Under the pieces are notes generated by a model. That model ran no database searches, had not been told where the DNA came from, and was given only the letters and a program-made list of their open reading frames with translations. Made by a program: the position numbers and the translations under genes. A stretch of DNA of 64,000 nt, from the NCBI GenBank assembly GCA_035642535.1, contig DASQSE010000003.1, positions 1-64,000 on the forward strand. Reading direction: 5' to 3'. The number at the start of each line of letters is the position of its first letter. Positions within the stretch are counted from its first letter, which is position 1. Shown piece after piece: positions 40,364-49,235 of this stretch. This DNA is from Jatrophihabitans sp035642535 (GTDB taxonomy: Bacteria > Actinomycetota > Actinomycetes > Mycobacteriales > Jatrophihabitantaceae).

Positions 40364-40707
40364 GCGTGGTCGAACTCGTCCGCGAACACATCGCCGCCTT
40401 CAACGCACACGACACCTCGCGGCTCCTCGCGGGCTTGGCACCGGACGCGGTGTGGATCACGGGGCAGGACACCGTCAGCGGCCAGGACGCGCTGGGCGAG
40501 ATGTTCGACGACGGGCTCTGGTCGCTCGCGCCGCAGCTCGAACCGTTGTCCGTCCTCGTCGACGGGGATCGCGCGGCGCTGCAACTGCGCGAGACGATCA
40601 CGCGCGACGGTGCGCGGTGCGAGTTCGTCATTGCCGTCTTTCTGGACTTCGCCGCCGGGTTGATCGCGCGCGCGAAGGTCTACCGCGAGGGCAGCGCCGA
40701 CCTCTGA
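40360..40707 (+). CDS. SnoaL-like (NTF2-fold) protein
   Basis: A 115-residue cone-shaped NTF2-like protein. REHIAAFNAHDTSRLLAGLAPDAVWI and GQDALGEMFDDGLWSLAP match the SnoaL-like fold. FVIAVFLDFAAGLIARAKVYRE is the final strand pair. Such proteins act as isomerases, cyclases or ligand-binding partners; the role here is unknown. The GTG overlaps the malic enzyme stop (GTGA), so the two are co-expressed. Confidence 0.8.
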   Translation: MSVVELVREHIAAFNAHDTSRLLAGLAPDAVWITGQDTVSGQDALGEMFDDGLWSLAPQLEPLSVLVDGDRAALQLRETITRDGARCEFVIAVFLDFAAGLIARAKVYREGSADL

Positions 40708-40734
40708 GCCGCCGATGGGAGAACGGGCGCGCGC

Positions 40735-42177
40735 TTAGGCGACCACTAGTTGGCGGGGCGTGGCGCCGGTGCTCTCGAGCTGCGCCCACACCGCGGCGAG
40801 TCGGTTGACGGCCTCGACGAGACGGTCGGCGGGCAGTGCGTACGGCAGGCGCAGGAAGCGCTCGAGGGTCCCATCCACGCCGAACCGCGAACCGGGCACG
40901 ACGACCACCCCGGCCTGCGCGGCGAGCATCGTCAAGGGCGTCGAGAGCGGCGCCGGCAGCTCGGCCCACAACGACAGGCCGCCCTGCGGCCGCATCGCAC
41001 GCCACTGCGGGAGCGCGCGCTCGAGCGCCGCGGCGAGCGCGTCGCGCTGCGGACGCAGTTCGGCCACCCGGTCGGCGGCGATCGCGTCGATCCGCTCGAA
41101 CAGGCCGGCCGCGACGACCTGGTCGATCACCGCGCCGCCCATGTCGATCGACGTGCGCAGGGCAGCGAGCCGGTGCACGAGATCGGTCGACGCGCGCAGC
41201 CAGCCGATGCGCAGCCCGCCCCACACCGGCTTGGACAGCGACCCGACCGTGACGACGCCGGGGTCGATGCTCGCAGTCGGCCGCTCGCTGCCTTCGAAGC
41301 CGAGATCGACGAACGATTCGTCAATGACGACGGTGGTGCCGGTCTGGCGCGCGACCTTCAACACCTCGCGCCGGTCGTGCTCGGGCACCAGCGCGCCCGT
41401 CGGATTGTGGAAGTCGGGCGTGACGTAGGCCAATCGCGCGGCGGTCTGGCGCAGCGCCGCGCGCATCTGGTCGACGTGCCAGCCACCGTGCCGCGACATC
41501 GGCACCGGCACGACGCGTCCGCCGCTCGCCTTGATCGCGTCCAATGCACCCGGGTAGGTGGGCAGCTCGGTGATCACCCGCTCACCCGGCCCGACGAGCA
41601 GCCGCAGCAGTAGGTCGAGGCCGTGCAGCGAGCCGTTCGTGATGAGGATCTGGTCCGCTCGGGTGGCCGCGCCGCGCGCGGTGAAGCGGGCGGCGACCGC
41701 CTCGCGCAGCACTGTCAGCCCGGCGGGCTCGTAGCCGTCCCCGAGCAGATACGGCGCGAGCCGGCCGGCCGCGTCGGCGACCGCGCCGGGAAGCAGGTCG
41801 GGGGGAGCGGGTAGCGCCGCGCACGACAGGTCGATGACGTCGGCACCCTCGCTGCTGCGGGTGCTCCACCGGACGATCGACGGTCGGATGCGCGAGCCCG
41901 CGGGCACCGTGACGTAGCTGCCCGAGCCGGTGCGGCTGGCCAGGAAGCCCTCGGCGCGCAGCGCGTCGTACGCCGCCGTGACCGTGGCCCGGCTGAGGCG
42001 CAGCGCGGCAGCCAGTTCACGTTCGGACGGCAGGCGTGTCTCGGTGGCGATCCGGCCGTCGAGCACGAGTGAGGTGACCGCGTGCGCGAGTGCTGTATAG
42101 ACGGGGCCCGGCATGTCGCGCAGCTCGGGAAGGAGCTCGGCGAGCGCCCGGCCACCGATCCGGGAGAGGGTGGCCAT
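40735..42177 (-). CDS. MocR-family regulator (GntR HTH fused to aminotransferase-like domain)
   Basis: A 480-residue regulator. Residues about 15-85 form a GntR winged helix (ALAHAVTSLVLDGRI, then LPSERELAAALRLSRATVTAAY). Residues about 110-470 are a fold-type I aminotransferase domain: ITNGSLHGLDLLLRLL, YVTPDFHNPTGALVP, then VGSLSKPVWGGLRIGWLRA with the PLP lysine. MocR proteins bind PLP or PLP adducts and control nearby genes. It is divergent from a YczE-type membrane protein, which is likely its target. Short direct repeats lie between them. Confidence 0.9.
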   Translation of the reverse strand: MATLSRIGGRALAELLPELRDMPGPVYTALAHAVTSLVLDGRIATETRLPSERELAAALRLSRATVTAAYDALRAEGFLASRTGSGSYVTVPAGSRIRPSIVRWSTRSSEGADVIDLSCAALPAPPDLLPGAVADAAGRLAPYLLGDGYEPAGLTVLREAVAARFTARGAATRADQILITNGSLHGLDLLLRLLVGPGERVITELPTYPGALDAIKASGGRVVPVPMSRHGGWHVDQMRAALRQTAARLAYVTPDFHNPTGALVPEHDRREVLKVARQTGTTVVIDESFVDLGFEGSERPTASIDPGVVTVGSLSKPVWGGLRIGWLRASTDLVHRLAALRTSIDMGGAVIDQVVAAGLFERIDAIAADRVAELRPQRDALAAALERALPQWRAMRPQGGLSLWAELPAPLSTPLTMLAAQAGVVVVPGSRFGVDGTLERFLRLPYALPADRLVEAVNRLAAVWAQLESTGATPRQLVVA

Positions 42178-42194
42178 CGGGCCATCGTGTCATC

Positions 42195-42211
42195 GAATGG
42201 CCCGAATGGCC
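42195..42211. promoter_or_regulatory. direct repeats, candidate MocR site
   Basis: GAATGGCC occurs at 42195-42202 and again at 42204-42211 (9-base period), followed by GTCCAATTGGC. These lie in the 93-bp gap between the MocR gene and the YczE-type gene. Direct-repeat operators are common for this family. Confidence 0.4.
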
Positions 42212-42270
42212 AGTCCGTAACCGTCCAATTGGCTCGGTAAGAGCTTGGAGCAGCAGGCCAGAATGGTGCA

Positions 42271-42927
42271 ATGGTCCGAGGTCGGCTACCGCGACGGCTT
42301 ATCCAGCTCTACATTGGCTTGCTGCTCTACGGGCTCTCCGGTGCGCTCCAGGTCCGCTCCGGTCTGGGCCTCGACCCTTGGGACGTCTTCCACCAGGGTC
42401 TTGCCGAACACCTCGGGCTCGCGATCGGCACGGTCGTGATCATCGTCGGGGTAGCGGTGCTGCTGCTGTGGATACCGCTGCGTCAGTGGCCCGGATTCGG
42501 CACGCTGAGCAACGCCGTCCTGATCGGGTTGGCCATGAACTGGTCGCTCGCGCTGCTGCCCGAATCGGCGCCGCTCGGCTGGCGGATCGCCGAGACGATC
42601 ACCGGCATCGTGCTTTGCGGGATGGCGACCGGGATGTACATCGGGGCGGCGCTCGGCCCCGGCCCGCGCGACGGTCTGATGACCGGTCTGGTGCGGGTTT
42701 CCGGACGCTCGATCCGGCTCGTGCGCACCGGCCTCGAACTCACCGTGCTTGCGAGCGGTTGGCTGCTCGGCGGCACCGTCGGCGTGGGCACGGTCGCCTT
42801 CGCGTTGGCGATCGGTCCGCTCGCGCAGCTCTTCATCCCGCTTCTGGCAATTCCGCACGCCCGCCCAGCTGCGCCATCCGATGATGATCAAGCAGAAATG
42901 GGTGCTACAGCCGAGGTTCGTGCTTGA
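42271..42927 (+). CDS. YczE/YitT-like integral membrane protein
   Basis: A 218-residue protein with five or so membrane segments. The diagnostic parts are LIQLYIGLLLYGLSGALQVRSGLGLDPWDVFHQGL (read in parts), IGTVVIIVGVAVLLLWIPLR, MYIGAALGPGPRDGLMTGL and VGVGTVAFALAIGPLAQLFI. The YczE family has no proven transport substrate. Pairing with a divergent MocR regulator is a known arrangement (YczR/YczE in Bacillales). The ATG at 42271 gives the full domain. Confidence 0.85.
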   Translation: MVRGRLPRRLIQLYIGLLLYGLSGALQVRSGLGLDPWDVFHQGLAEHLGLAIGTVVIIVGVAVLLLWIPLRQWPGFGTLSNAVLIGLAMNWSLALLPESAPLGWRIAETITGIVLCGMATGMYIGAALGPGPRDGLMTGLVRVSGRSIRLVRTGLELTVLASGWLLGGTVGVGTVAFALAIGPLAQLFIPLLAIPHARPAAPSDDDQAEMGATAEVRA

Positions 42928-43143
42928 TCATCGTCGTGACTCGTCGTTCTCGTCCTCGTCCTCCTCCACGTCGTCGTCCTCGTCGTCGCGGGCCAGCCAG
43001 GTCGCGAGCCGGTCGATCGCGGTCTCGAATTCCGGGTAGGCGTCGACGAAGGACTGCAGCCGTTCACCGAGCCACTCGACGTTGACCTGCTCTGCGCCGC
43101 GGCGCTGCACGAGCTCCTCGATGCCGCGATCCGTGAAGTACAT
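42928..43143 (-). CDS. DUF6104 family protein
   Basis: A 71-residue protein beginning MYFTDRGIEELVQRRG, with VNVEWLGERLQSFVDAYPEFE in the middle and a strongly acidic tail (DDEDDDVEEDEDENDE). This matches the DUF6104 family conserved in actinobacteria; the function is unknown. The stop is next to the end of the convergent YczE-type gene, and the start is 3 bases from the stop of the following minus-strand gene, so it is probably the last gene of that transcript. Confidence 0.85.
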   Translation of the reverse strand: MYFTDRGIEELVQRRGAEQVNVEWLGERLQSFVDAYPEFETAIDRLATWLARDDEDDDVEEDEDENDESRR

Positions 43144-43146
43144 CGA

Positions 43147-44148
43147 TCACTCCAACCCCAACTCGTCAGCTGTGTAGCGGACGCCGATCTGCAGACGGAC
43201 CTCGTCGAGCACCTCGAGGATCGCGACCGTCTCGTCGAGCGGGACGTGCGGGCTCTCCAACTCGCCGGCGCGCAGACAGCGCGCGACCTCTTCCACCTCG
43301 TAGCCGTAACCGTTGCCCGGTTGCGCCGCGGCCGTGACGACCTCGTCGCCGGATGCGTCGTGCACGATCATGCGCTCGGGGCGGTGGATGCGCGGTTCGA
43401 TCGCGATCCAACCCGCGGTGCCGTTGACCAGCAGGGCGAACGGGCTGTCGCCGGCGGCGCTGCAGTAGAGCTGGGCTACGGCGCCGTCCCGATATCCCCA
43501 TTGCATGACGGTCGTGAGGTCCGACCCGGTGGGCGACAGCGTGGCGAGGGCCTGCACGGTGTCGGGGCGGCCCAGGAACAGCCATGCGACGGTGGCCGGA
43601 TAGATGCCGAGGTCGAGCAGCGCGCCGCCCCCGGCCGCGAGATCGAAGAGCCGGTTCGTCGCGTCGTAGTCGAAGTACCGCGAGAGATCGCCGCGGAACG
43701 CGACGATGTCACCGATGCGGTCGCTCTGCGCGATCTCGACGGCCTGCATGACCAGCGGGTTCAGGCGCGTCCACATCGCCTCCATGCAGAACAGCTGCCG
43801 CTCCCTGGCCTCGGCGACCACCTCGCGCGCCTGTCGAGCGTTGAGCGTGAATGCCTTCTCGACGAGCACCGGCTTGCCGGCCTGGAGCGCGAGCAGCGCG
43901 TGATCGTGGTGCTGGCCGTGCGTCGTCGCCACGTAGACGACGTCGATGTCAGGGTCGGCGACGAGTTCGGCATATGAGCCGTACGACTTCGGGACGCCGT
44001 TCGCTGCGGCGTACGCGGCCGCGCGATCTGCGTCGCGGGCACCGATCGCGTGCACGGCATTGCCCGGCGTCAGGCTGATGTCGCGGCCGACCACGGTCGC
44101 GATGCCACCGGCTCCGAGGATTCCCCAGCGGATCGGTTCGTCGGTCAC
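43147..44148 (-). CDS. Gfo/Idh/MocA family oxidoreductase
   Basis: A 333-residue NAD(P)-dependent dehydrogenase. WGILGAGGIATVVGRDI is the dinucleotide loop, VDVVYVATTHGQHHDHALLAL and GKPVLVEKAFTLNARQAREVV carry the family's EK-P motif equivalent, and FDLAAGGGALLDLGIYPATV the C-terminal domain's GGG-DLG-Y signature. It probably oxidises or reduces a sugar, polyol or trans-dihydrodiol; the substrate is unknown. The GTG at 44148 is used; CAGGAT ends 6 bases upstream. Confidence 0.9.
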   Translation of the reverse strand: MTDEPIRWGILGAGGIATVVGRDISLTPGNAVHAIGARDADRAAAYAAANGVPKSYGSYAELVADPDIDVVYVATTHGQHHDHALLALQAGKPVLVEKAFTLNARQAREVVAEARERQLFCMEAMWTRLNPLVMQAVEIAQSDRIGDIVAFRGDLSRYFDYDATNRLFDLAAGGGALLDLGIYPATVAWLFLGRPDTVQALATLSPTGSDLTTVMQWGYRDGAVAQLYCSAAGDSPFALLVNGTAGWIAIEPRIHRPERMIVHDASGDEVVTAAAQPGNGYGYEVEEVARCLRAGELESPHVPLDETVAILEVLDEVRLQIGVRYTADELGLE

Positions 44149-44174
44149 CCGCCCATCCTGCCGAACCCCGACAA

Positions 44175-44220
44175 GTTGTCCGCGTTCCGGCACGTCATCG
44201 CGTGCGGAAGGGTGGACAAC
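44175..44220. repeat. 46-nt palindromic repeat, copy 3
   Basis: A single copy: arms GTTGTCCGC and GTGGACAAC pair with one G-T type mismatch. The loop half CGTGCGGAAGGG is shared with copies 4 and 5. It lies in the 87-bp gap between two minus-strand genes. Confidence 0.7.
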
Positions 44221-44235
44221 TCGCGAGGGTCGGCG

Positions 44236-45825
44236 TCAGTGCGGAGCCCGTTCGAGGTCGGCCAAAACGGCGGCGGCGGCATTCTTGCCGTTCGTGGCGA
44301 TGACGCTGCCGGCCGGATGGGTCGCCGCGCCGCACAGGTAGACGCCGGGGATGGGCGTGCGCGGCGCAAGCCGGTGCTCCCACATCTGGTCGGGACGCAC
44401 TTCGCCCTGGAAGATGTGCCCGCCGGTCAGGCCGACCCTTTCCTCGATGTCGGGCGGGCCGAGCACCTCGGAGTATTCGAGGCAATCCTCGAAGTCGGGC
44501 GCGAAGCGTGAGATGAGCTCGATGAACTGGCGCGACACCTCGTCGCGGCGCGCGTCCCAACCGCCGGTGACGTCGTAGGGCGCGTACTGCCCGAACACAC
44601 TCATCAGGTGTTTGCCCGCCGGCGCGGGGGACGGGTCGTGCAACGTCTGCACGTAGATCTCGCCGAAGCCGACGGCGGCGTCGCCGGCCGCACAGCGTTC
44701 GAACGCGGCCTGTGCGTCGTCGAGCCCCGTCGTCACGTCGACGGTGCCGCGCGCCATGAACGTCTCGCCGGGCGCCGCCGCCCACGACGGCAGCCGGGAC
44801 AACGCAGCGTTGAACTTAACGACCGGGCTGCGGATGTCCCACGCTTCGAGCCGGGCGCGGTAGTCGGCCGGCATGTCGGCGACCATGCCGAGAACGCGCT
44901 TCGGGTCCGCGTTGCTCACCACCGTGGGCGCCGCGATGAACGTGCCGTCCTCGAGCCGCACCCCTTCGCCGGGGACGATCTCGCCCACCGGAACACCGGC
45001 GGCGAGCACCGCGCCGGCCTCCTGCGCCGCGTCCGCGATCGCGAAGCTGACCATGCCCATGCCGCCCCGGACGTATCCCCAGATCGGCCCGTGGCCGAGC
45101 AGGTCGCCCTGGAAGTGCATGAGCTTCACCGACGCGGTGCCCGCGTCGCGCGGCCCGGCGAACGTCCCGATCACGCCCTGCCCGAACAGCGCGTCCTTGA
45201 CCCGCTGGTCGGTGACGAACTCGTCGAGGACGTCGGCGATCGACGCCTCGAACAACGCGTCGATCATGAACTGGTCGCCGAGGATCTCCTCCAGTTCGGC
45301 ACGGGTGGGGGAGGCGCCGACCCAGGTGTCACGCGGGCCCTTGCGCAACTTGATCCGCATGTCGTCGAAGAACTTCTCGTACGCGAGATAGCCGTCGATC
45401 TCCGCGCCGCTGACGCCGATGTTCTTGAGGCTCTGGACGGTGCGCTCCTCGTCCATCCACTGCTCGAACGCGGTGCCGTCGTCGAACGGCACCCACAACT
45501 GCGGATCGGCGACGTACACCTCGAGGCCACGTCGGTTCAGCGCGAGTTCCCGGATGACGTCCTCGTCCAAGAGCCCGATGACGTACGCGCATGGGCTGAT
45601 GACGTAGTCGTCGTCGGGGAACGGCTGGGTGAGCGTGCAGGCGCCGCCGAGGCGTTCGCGGGCTTCGAGGACGAGCACTTGTTTCCCGGCACGGGCCAGG
45701 TACGCGGCGCAGGTCAGGCCGTTGTGCCCGCCGCCGACGACGATCACGTCCCACCGGCGGGCGGCGAGCTCGGTGACAGGCGCGGGCAGATCGACCTTGC
45801 CGAGTCGATCGGCAATTACGTTCAC
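44236..45825 (-). CDS. FAD-dependent oxidoreductase (phytoene-desaturase/PYROXD2-like)
   Basis: A 529-residue flavoprotein. WDVIVVGGGHNGLTCAAYLARAG binds FAD; LVLEARERLGGACTL follows. The middle has GTFAGPRDAGTASVKLMHF and IWGYVRGGMGMVSFAIADAA, and the C-terminal IPGVYLCGAATHPAGSVIATNGKNAA contacts FAD again. It is a paralogue of the protein at 59651-61294. It overlaps the Rieske gene upstream by 4 bases (GTGA), so they act together; an amine-oxidising or desaturating role is inference. Confidence 0.85.
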   Translation of the reverse strand: MNVIADRLGKVDLPAPVTELAARRWDVIVVGGGHNGLTCAAYLARAGKQVLVLEARERLGGACTLTQPFPDDDYVISPCAYVIGLLDEDVIRELALNRRGLEVYVADPQLWVPFDDGTAFEQWMDEERTVQSLKNIGVSGAEIDGYLAYEKFFDDMRIKLRKGPRDTWVGASPTRAELEEILGDQFMIDALFEASIADVLDEFVTDQRVKDALFGQGVIGTFAGPRDAGTASVKLMHFQGDLLGHGPIWGYVRGGMGMVSFAIADAAQEAGAVLAAGVPVGEIVPGEGVRLEDGTFIAAPTVVSNADPKRVLGMVADMPADYRARLEAWDIRSPVVKFNAALSRLPSWAAAPGETFMARGTVDVTTGLDDAQAAFERCAAGDAAVGFGEIYVQTLHDPSPAPAGKHLMSVFGQYAPYDVTGGWDARRDEVSRQFIELISRFAPDFEDCLEYSEVLGPPDIEERVGLTGGHIFQGEVRPDQMWEHRLAPRTPIPGVYLCGAATHPAGSVIATNGKNAAAAVLADLERAPH

Positions 45826-46976
45826 GACGTGCCGCCGCGGTACGCGCGGGCGACACGCGTCACGAATTGGTAGACGCCGTCCTCCTCCCGCGCGAGCGGT
45901 CCGGGCCGTGCGTGCGGAGAGGTCAGGCCACGCTGCACCGACTCGCACGCGGCCCAGTCCTGGCGATTGGTGAGATCCCAGAACTCGACGGCGTAGGACG
46001 GGTCGAAGTCGTCCTTGTCGGCGACCTCGCGCGGGAACGCCCACGCGCACTCGACGTGCGTGCGGTCGACGGCGAGCGGCGTCATCAGATGCGTCATCAC
46101 ATAGTCGGGATGCAGGCTCACGAGCAGATTCGGATAGCCGACGAGGTACATGACCGTGCGCAGCTCGTGCGCGGAGAGCCCGGCGATCGCGACGCCGCCG
46201 CTGTGCCCGGACAGCGACATGGTGTCGGCCTCGGGGATGAGGTCCATCGAACCGCCCATCCATTGCCCCGGCAGGTCGAGGTTCTCGCCGCTGGTCGGCG
46301 GGCTGATGCGCGACAGTTCCGGGTGGATCGTCGAGCAGTGGTAGCACTCCTGATAGTTCTCGGCAATGACCTTCCAGTTGCAGGCCAGCTCATAGGAGTG
46401 CCGCGCGACGATCTTCAACTGCTCAGGGCGGTACGGCGTAACGATGTCCTCCGTGCCGGCCACGTGATCCGCGAAATCGCCCGAGTCGCCGCTGGGGTCG
46501 ACGAAGATCCAGCCGTGCCAGTCGACGACCCGCAACGGCACGAGCCCGAACTGCGCGGGCTCGAACGTCTCGATGTGGCGGAAGCCCGGCGCGTTGCGCA
46601 GCGAGCCGTCCAGCTTGTACGTCCACGAGTGGTAGGGGCAGACGATGCTGTGCCGCTTGGCCGACTGGCCGCAGGCGAGCAGTTCGTGGCCGCGGTGCCG
46701 GCAGACGTTGGCGAACGCATGCACGGCGCCGTCCTCGTCGCGGGTGAGCAGCACCCCGCCGGTGCCGACCGCGACACCGCGCTGCGCGCCGGGCTCGGGC
46801 AGGTCGTCGGCGTAACCGACGCACATCCAGGAAGAGAAGATGTGCCGCCGTTCCCACGCGAAGACGGCCGGGTCGACGTACACCTCGCGGGGCAGCATCC
46901 GGGACTGCCCGAACTCGGCGAGCGTGGCGTCCAGGGCGTCCTTCTCGACCGGGGCCGGATCGTCCTGATTGAACAT
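45822..46976 (-). CDS. Rieske non-heme iron oxygenase, alpha subunit
   Basis: A 384-residue ring-hydroxylating-type oxygenase. The Rieske [2Fe-2S] ligands are Cys92-x-His94 and Cys113-x2-His116 (NVCRHRGHE and VCPYHSWTYKLDG). The catalytic iron site is in AENYQECYHCSTIHPEL (His213, His218). The sequence resembles the group that includes choline monooxygenase and N-demethylases of betaine, carnitine or stachydrine, which suggests a quaternary or N-methyl amine substrate. No dedicated reductase or ferredoxin lies adjacent. A TetR-site-like motif overlaps its start codon. Confidence 0.88.
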   Translation of the reverse strand: MFNQDDPAPVEKDALDATLAEFGQSRMLPREVYVDPAVFAWERRHIFSSWMCVGYADDLPEPGAQRGVAVGTGGVLLTRDEDGAVHAFANVCRHRGHELLACGQSAKRHSIVCPYHSWTYKLDGSLRNAPGFRHIETFEPAQFGLVPLRVVDWHGWIFVDPSGDSGDFADHVAGTEDIVTPYRPEQLKIVARHSYELACNWKVIAENYQECYHCSTIHPELSRISPPTSGENLDLPGQWMGGSMDLIPEADTMSLSGHSGGVAIAGLSAHELRTVMYLVGYPNLLVSLHPDYVMTHLMTPLAVDRTHVECAWAFPREVADKDDFDPSYAVEFWDLTNRQDWAACESVQRGLTSPHARPGPLAREEDGVYQFVTRVARAYRGGTS

Positions 46977-46984
46977 ACAGTCAG
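46967..46984. promoter_or_regulatory. TetR-site-like motif, copy C
   Basis: GATTGAACATACAGTCAG covers the first codons and start of the Rieske gene. It matches site A at 59614 in 15 of 18 positions without gaps. Confidence 0.45.
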
Positions 46985-47030
46985 CCTAGGGTCAGTGCGC
47001 TGCGCCCGTCCAGACGCGCGTAACGGCAGT

Positions 47031-48089
47031 ATGCATGCCGTGGAACTGGACGGCCTTGCGCTATCCCGCGCGTACTACGAGCAGGTCGTTCGTCCCCTGC
47101 TCGCGAGGCGCCGTCCGGAGCTGCGGCACGCCGCCGGGAGACTCGGCGAGGGTTCCGAGGTGCTCGGGCTGGACGACGACGTCTCGCGCGACCACGACTG
47201 GGGACTTCGCCTGACGTTGCTCGTCGACGCCGAAGACGTGGCACAGGTCGACGGGCTGCTCGCTGCCGAGCTGTCCGACTCGTTCCTCGGCTTGCCCACC
47301 CGCTTCGCGCTGAGCCACGACCCTGCGGTGCGTCATCGCGTCCAGGTCGAGACGCCGGCCGCGTTTCTCGGCGCCCGGCTCGGCGTCGTTAGCTCCGCTT
47401 CGCTGTCGGCGCTCGACTGGCTGGCGATGACCGGGCAGGCGTTACTGGAGGTCACGAGTGAAGCGGTGTTCGCCGACACCGCAGGCGAGTTGACCCGGAT
47501 CCGCGCGGCGTTCGCGTGGTACCCGGACGATCTCTGGCTGCACGTCGTCGCCGCCGACTGGGCTCGGCTCGCCGAGGAACTGCCGTTCGTGGGCCGCGCC
47601 GGGCAGCGCGGCGACGACACCGGATCGCGCGTCATCGCCGGCCGGCTGTGCCGCACCCTGATGCACCTCGGGTTCATGGTGGAGCGACGGTGGCCGCCGT
47701 ACTCGAAATGGCTGGGCTCGGCGTTCGCCGCGCTATCCGCGGCCGGCAGCGCGGCGGCCGATCTGCAGCGTGCGATGGCCGCGGACACGTGGCGGCGCAG
47801 GCAGCAGCACCTCGCGGCCGCGGCCGCGCAGCTGTACCGGACCCAGCACGCTGCCGGCCTGCCGTGCGTCGACGCGGCGCCGACCGAGCCCTTCCACGAC
47901 CGCCCGTTCCTCGGGGTGCCCCCCGTCGTCGTCGACGTCCTGCGCGCGGCTGTCACCGACCCGGTCGTGAGTGCGCTACCTCCCGGGTTGGGCGCGATAG
48001 AGCAGTGGGTGGATGACGTCGTCGTGCTGACGTCGCCCGCCCTGTGCAGCGCCGCGGTGCGCGCCTGCCTAGGAACGCGGGATCGCTGA
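47031..48089 (+). CDS. DUF4037 domain protein (nucleotidyltransferase-like)
   Basis: A 352-residue protein. The N-terminal GSEVLGLDDDVSRDHDWGLRLTL resembles the DUF4037/nucleotidyltransferase-type motif (GS-x-GFDDE-SRDHDW), and the helical remainder has RAAFAWYPDDLWLHVVAADW and IAGRLCRTLMHLGFMVERRWPPYSKWLGSAF (read in parts). Members occur in actinobacteria and Firmicutes without known function. The ATG at 47031 is used. It ends convergently, overlapping the ROK gene by 21 bases. Confidence 0.8.
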   Translation: MHAVELDGLALSRAYYEQVVRPLLARRRPELRHAAGRLGEGSEVLGLDDDVSRDHDWGLRLTLLVDAEDVAQVDGLLAAELSDSFLGLPTRFALSHDPAVRHRVQVETPAAFLGARLGVVSSASLSALDWLAMTGQALLEVTSEAVFADTAGELTRIRAAFAWYPDDLWLHVVAADWARLAEELPFVGRAGQRGDDTGSRVIAGRLCRTLMHLGFMVERRWPPYSKWLGSAFAALSAAGSAAADLQRAMAADTWRRRQQHLAAAAAQLYRTQHAAGLPCVDAAPTEPFHDRPFLGVPPVVVDVLRAAVTDPVVSALPPGLGAIEQWVDDVVVLTSPALCSAAVRACLGTRDR

Positions 48090-49235
48090 TTGGGCGTCGA
48101 GGGGGTCGGCGTCGAGAGCCAGTGCGACGGCGCCCATCGTCTCGGCGCGGCCTGCGAGCTCGCTGCCGACAACCTGCACGGCGAGCGCAACGCGCTCGAT
48201 CGCGTCCCGCTCGACCGAGCGGCGCAGCGGATCGAGCAACACCTGACCGGCCGCGGCCAACTGCCCGCCGATGACGACCCGCTCGGGGCACAGCAGATTG
48301 CAGAGCCCGGCCACCGCTGCCCCGACTGCGGCGCCGGCGTCCGAGACGAGCCGTCGCGCTCCGATGTCGCCCGCGGCGACGAGGGTGAGCAGGTCGTCCT
48401 CGTCGAGGTCAGGGCCGTGCTGCCGGCGGGCCGCCTGGACGAGCGATTCCAGCCCGGCCACCGTCTCCAGGCAGCCACGGCTGCCGCACCGGCACAGCGC
48501 GCCGCCGGGATCGGTGACGATGTGCCCGATCTCGCCGACCGTTCCGTACACGCCGCGGTACACGCGTCCCTCAAGCAGCAGCCCGGCGCCGATGCCGGTG
48601 CCGACCTGGACGTAGGCCACGTGCCGGCAGCCGCGCGCCGCACCCCACACCGCCTCGCCGAGCGCGGCGAGGTTGGCGCTGTTGTCGACCTGCACGGGCA
48701 GTCCGAGCGCGTCGCCCATCATGTCTCCGGCGCGGACGCCGACCCAACCCGGCAGGATGGTCGACGACGCGACCTCGCCCGTCCGCGGATCGATCGGCCC
48801 GGACAGCCCCATGCCGACCGCCACGACATCCGAACGTTCGGCGCCGAGCTTGGCGAGCAGTTCGTCGGTCATCTCGCCTGCGCGTTGCACCGCCTCGGCG
48901 GCCTGGTGATCGACGTCCAGCTCTTGGACGCGCTCGCCGAGCACGGTGTGCGACTGGTCGGCGAGCAGCACCCGCAACCGCCGATGGTCGAGATCCATCC
49001 CGACGACCAGCCCGGCACGCTGGCTGAAGTACAGCGGGGCGCGCGGCGATCCGTCGCGGCGCTCGAGCAACCCCTCGTCGCGCAGTTCGGCGACGATGTT
49101 GGAGACCGTCGCCGACGCGAGGCCGGTGGCGCGCACGATCTCGGCCTGCGGCAACGCACCGCGCTGCCGCAACACGGCGAGGACCCGCTCGCGATTCGCG
49201 CTACGCCACGCACTCGGCGAGCCGGGCCCGGTCAT
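48069..49235 (-). CDS. ROK-family transcriptional regulator
   Basis: A 388-residue ROK repressor. The N-terminal winged helix is RERVLAVLRQRGALPQAEIVRATGLASATVSNIVAELRDEGLL (read in parts). The sugar-kinase-like part has VVAVGMGLSGPID, VQVDNSANLAALGEAVWGA and the zinc motif CRCGSRGCLETVAG. The missing phosphotransfer function is typical of NagC/XylR-type regulators that sense sugars. It starts at the stop of the GH3 gene (1-base overlap), so it is in the same transcript and probably controls it. Confidence 0.88.
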   Translation of the reverse strand: MTGPGSPSAWRSANRERVLAVLRQRGALPQAEIVRATGLASATVSNIVAELRDEGLLERRDGSPRAPLYFSQRAGLVVGMDLDHRRLRVLLADQSHTVLGERVQELDVDHQAAEAVQRAGEMTDELLAKLGAERSDVVAVGMGLSGPIDPRTGEVASSTILPGWVGVRAGDMMGDALGLPVQVDNSANLAALGEAVWGAARGCRHVAYVQVGTGIGAGLLLEGRVYRGVYGTVGEIGHIVTDPGGALCRCGSRGCLETVAGLESLVQAARRQHGPDLDEDDLLTLVAAGDIGARRLVSDAGAAVGAAVAGLCNLLCPERVVIGGQLAAAGQVLLDPLRRSVERDAIERVALAVQVVGSELAGRAETMGAVALALDADPLDAQSAIPRS

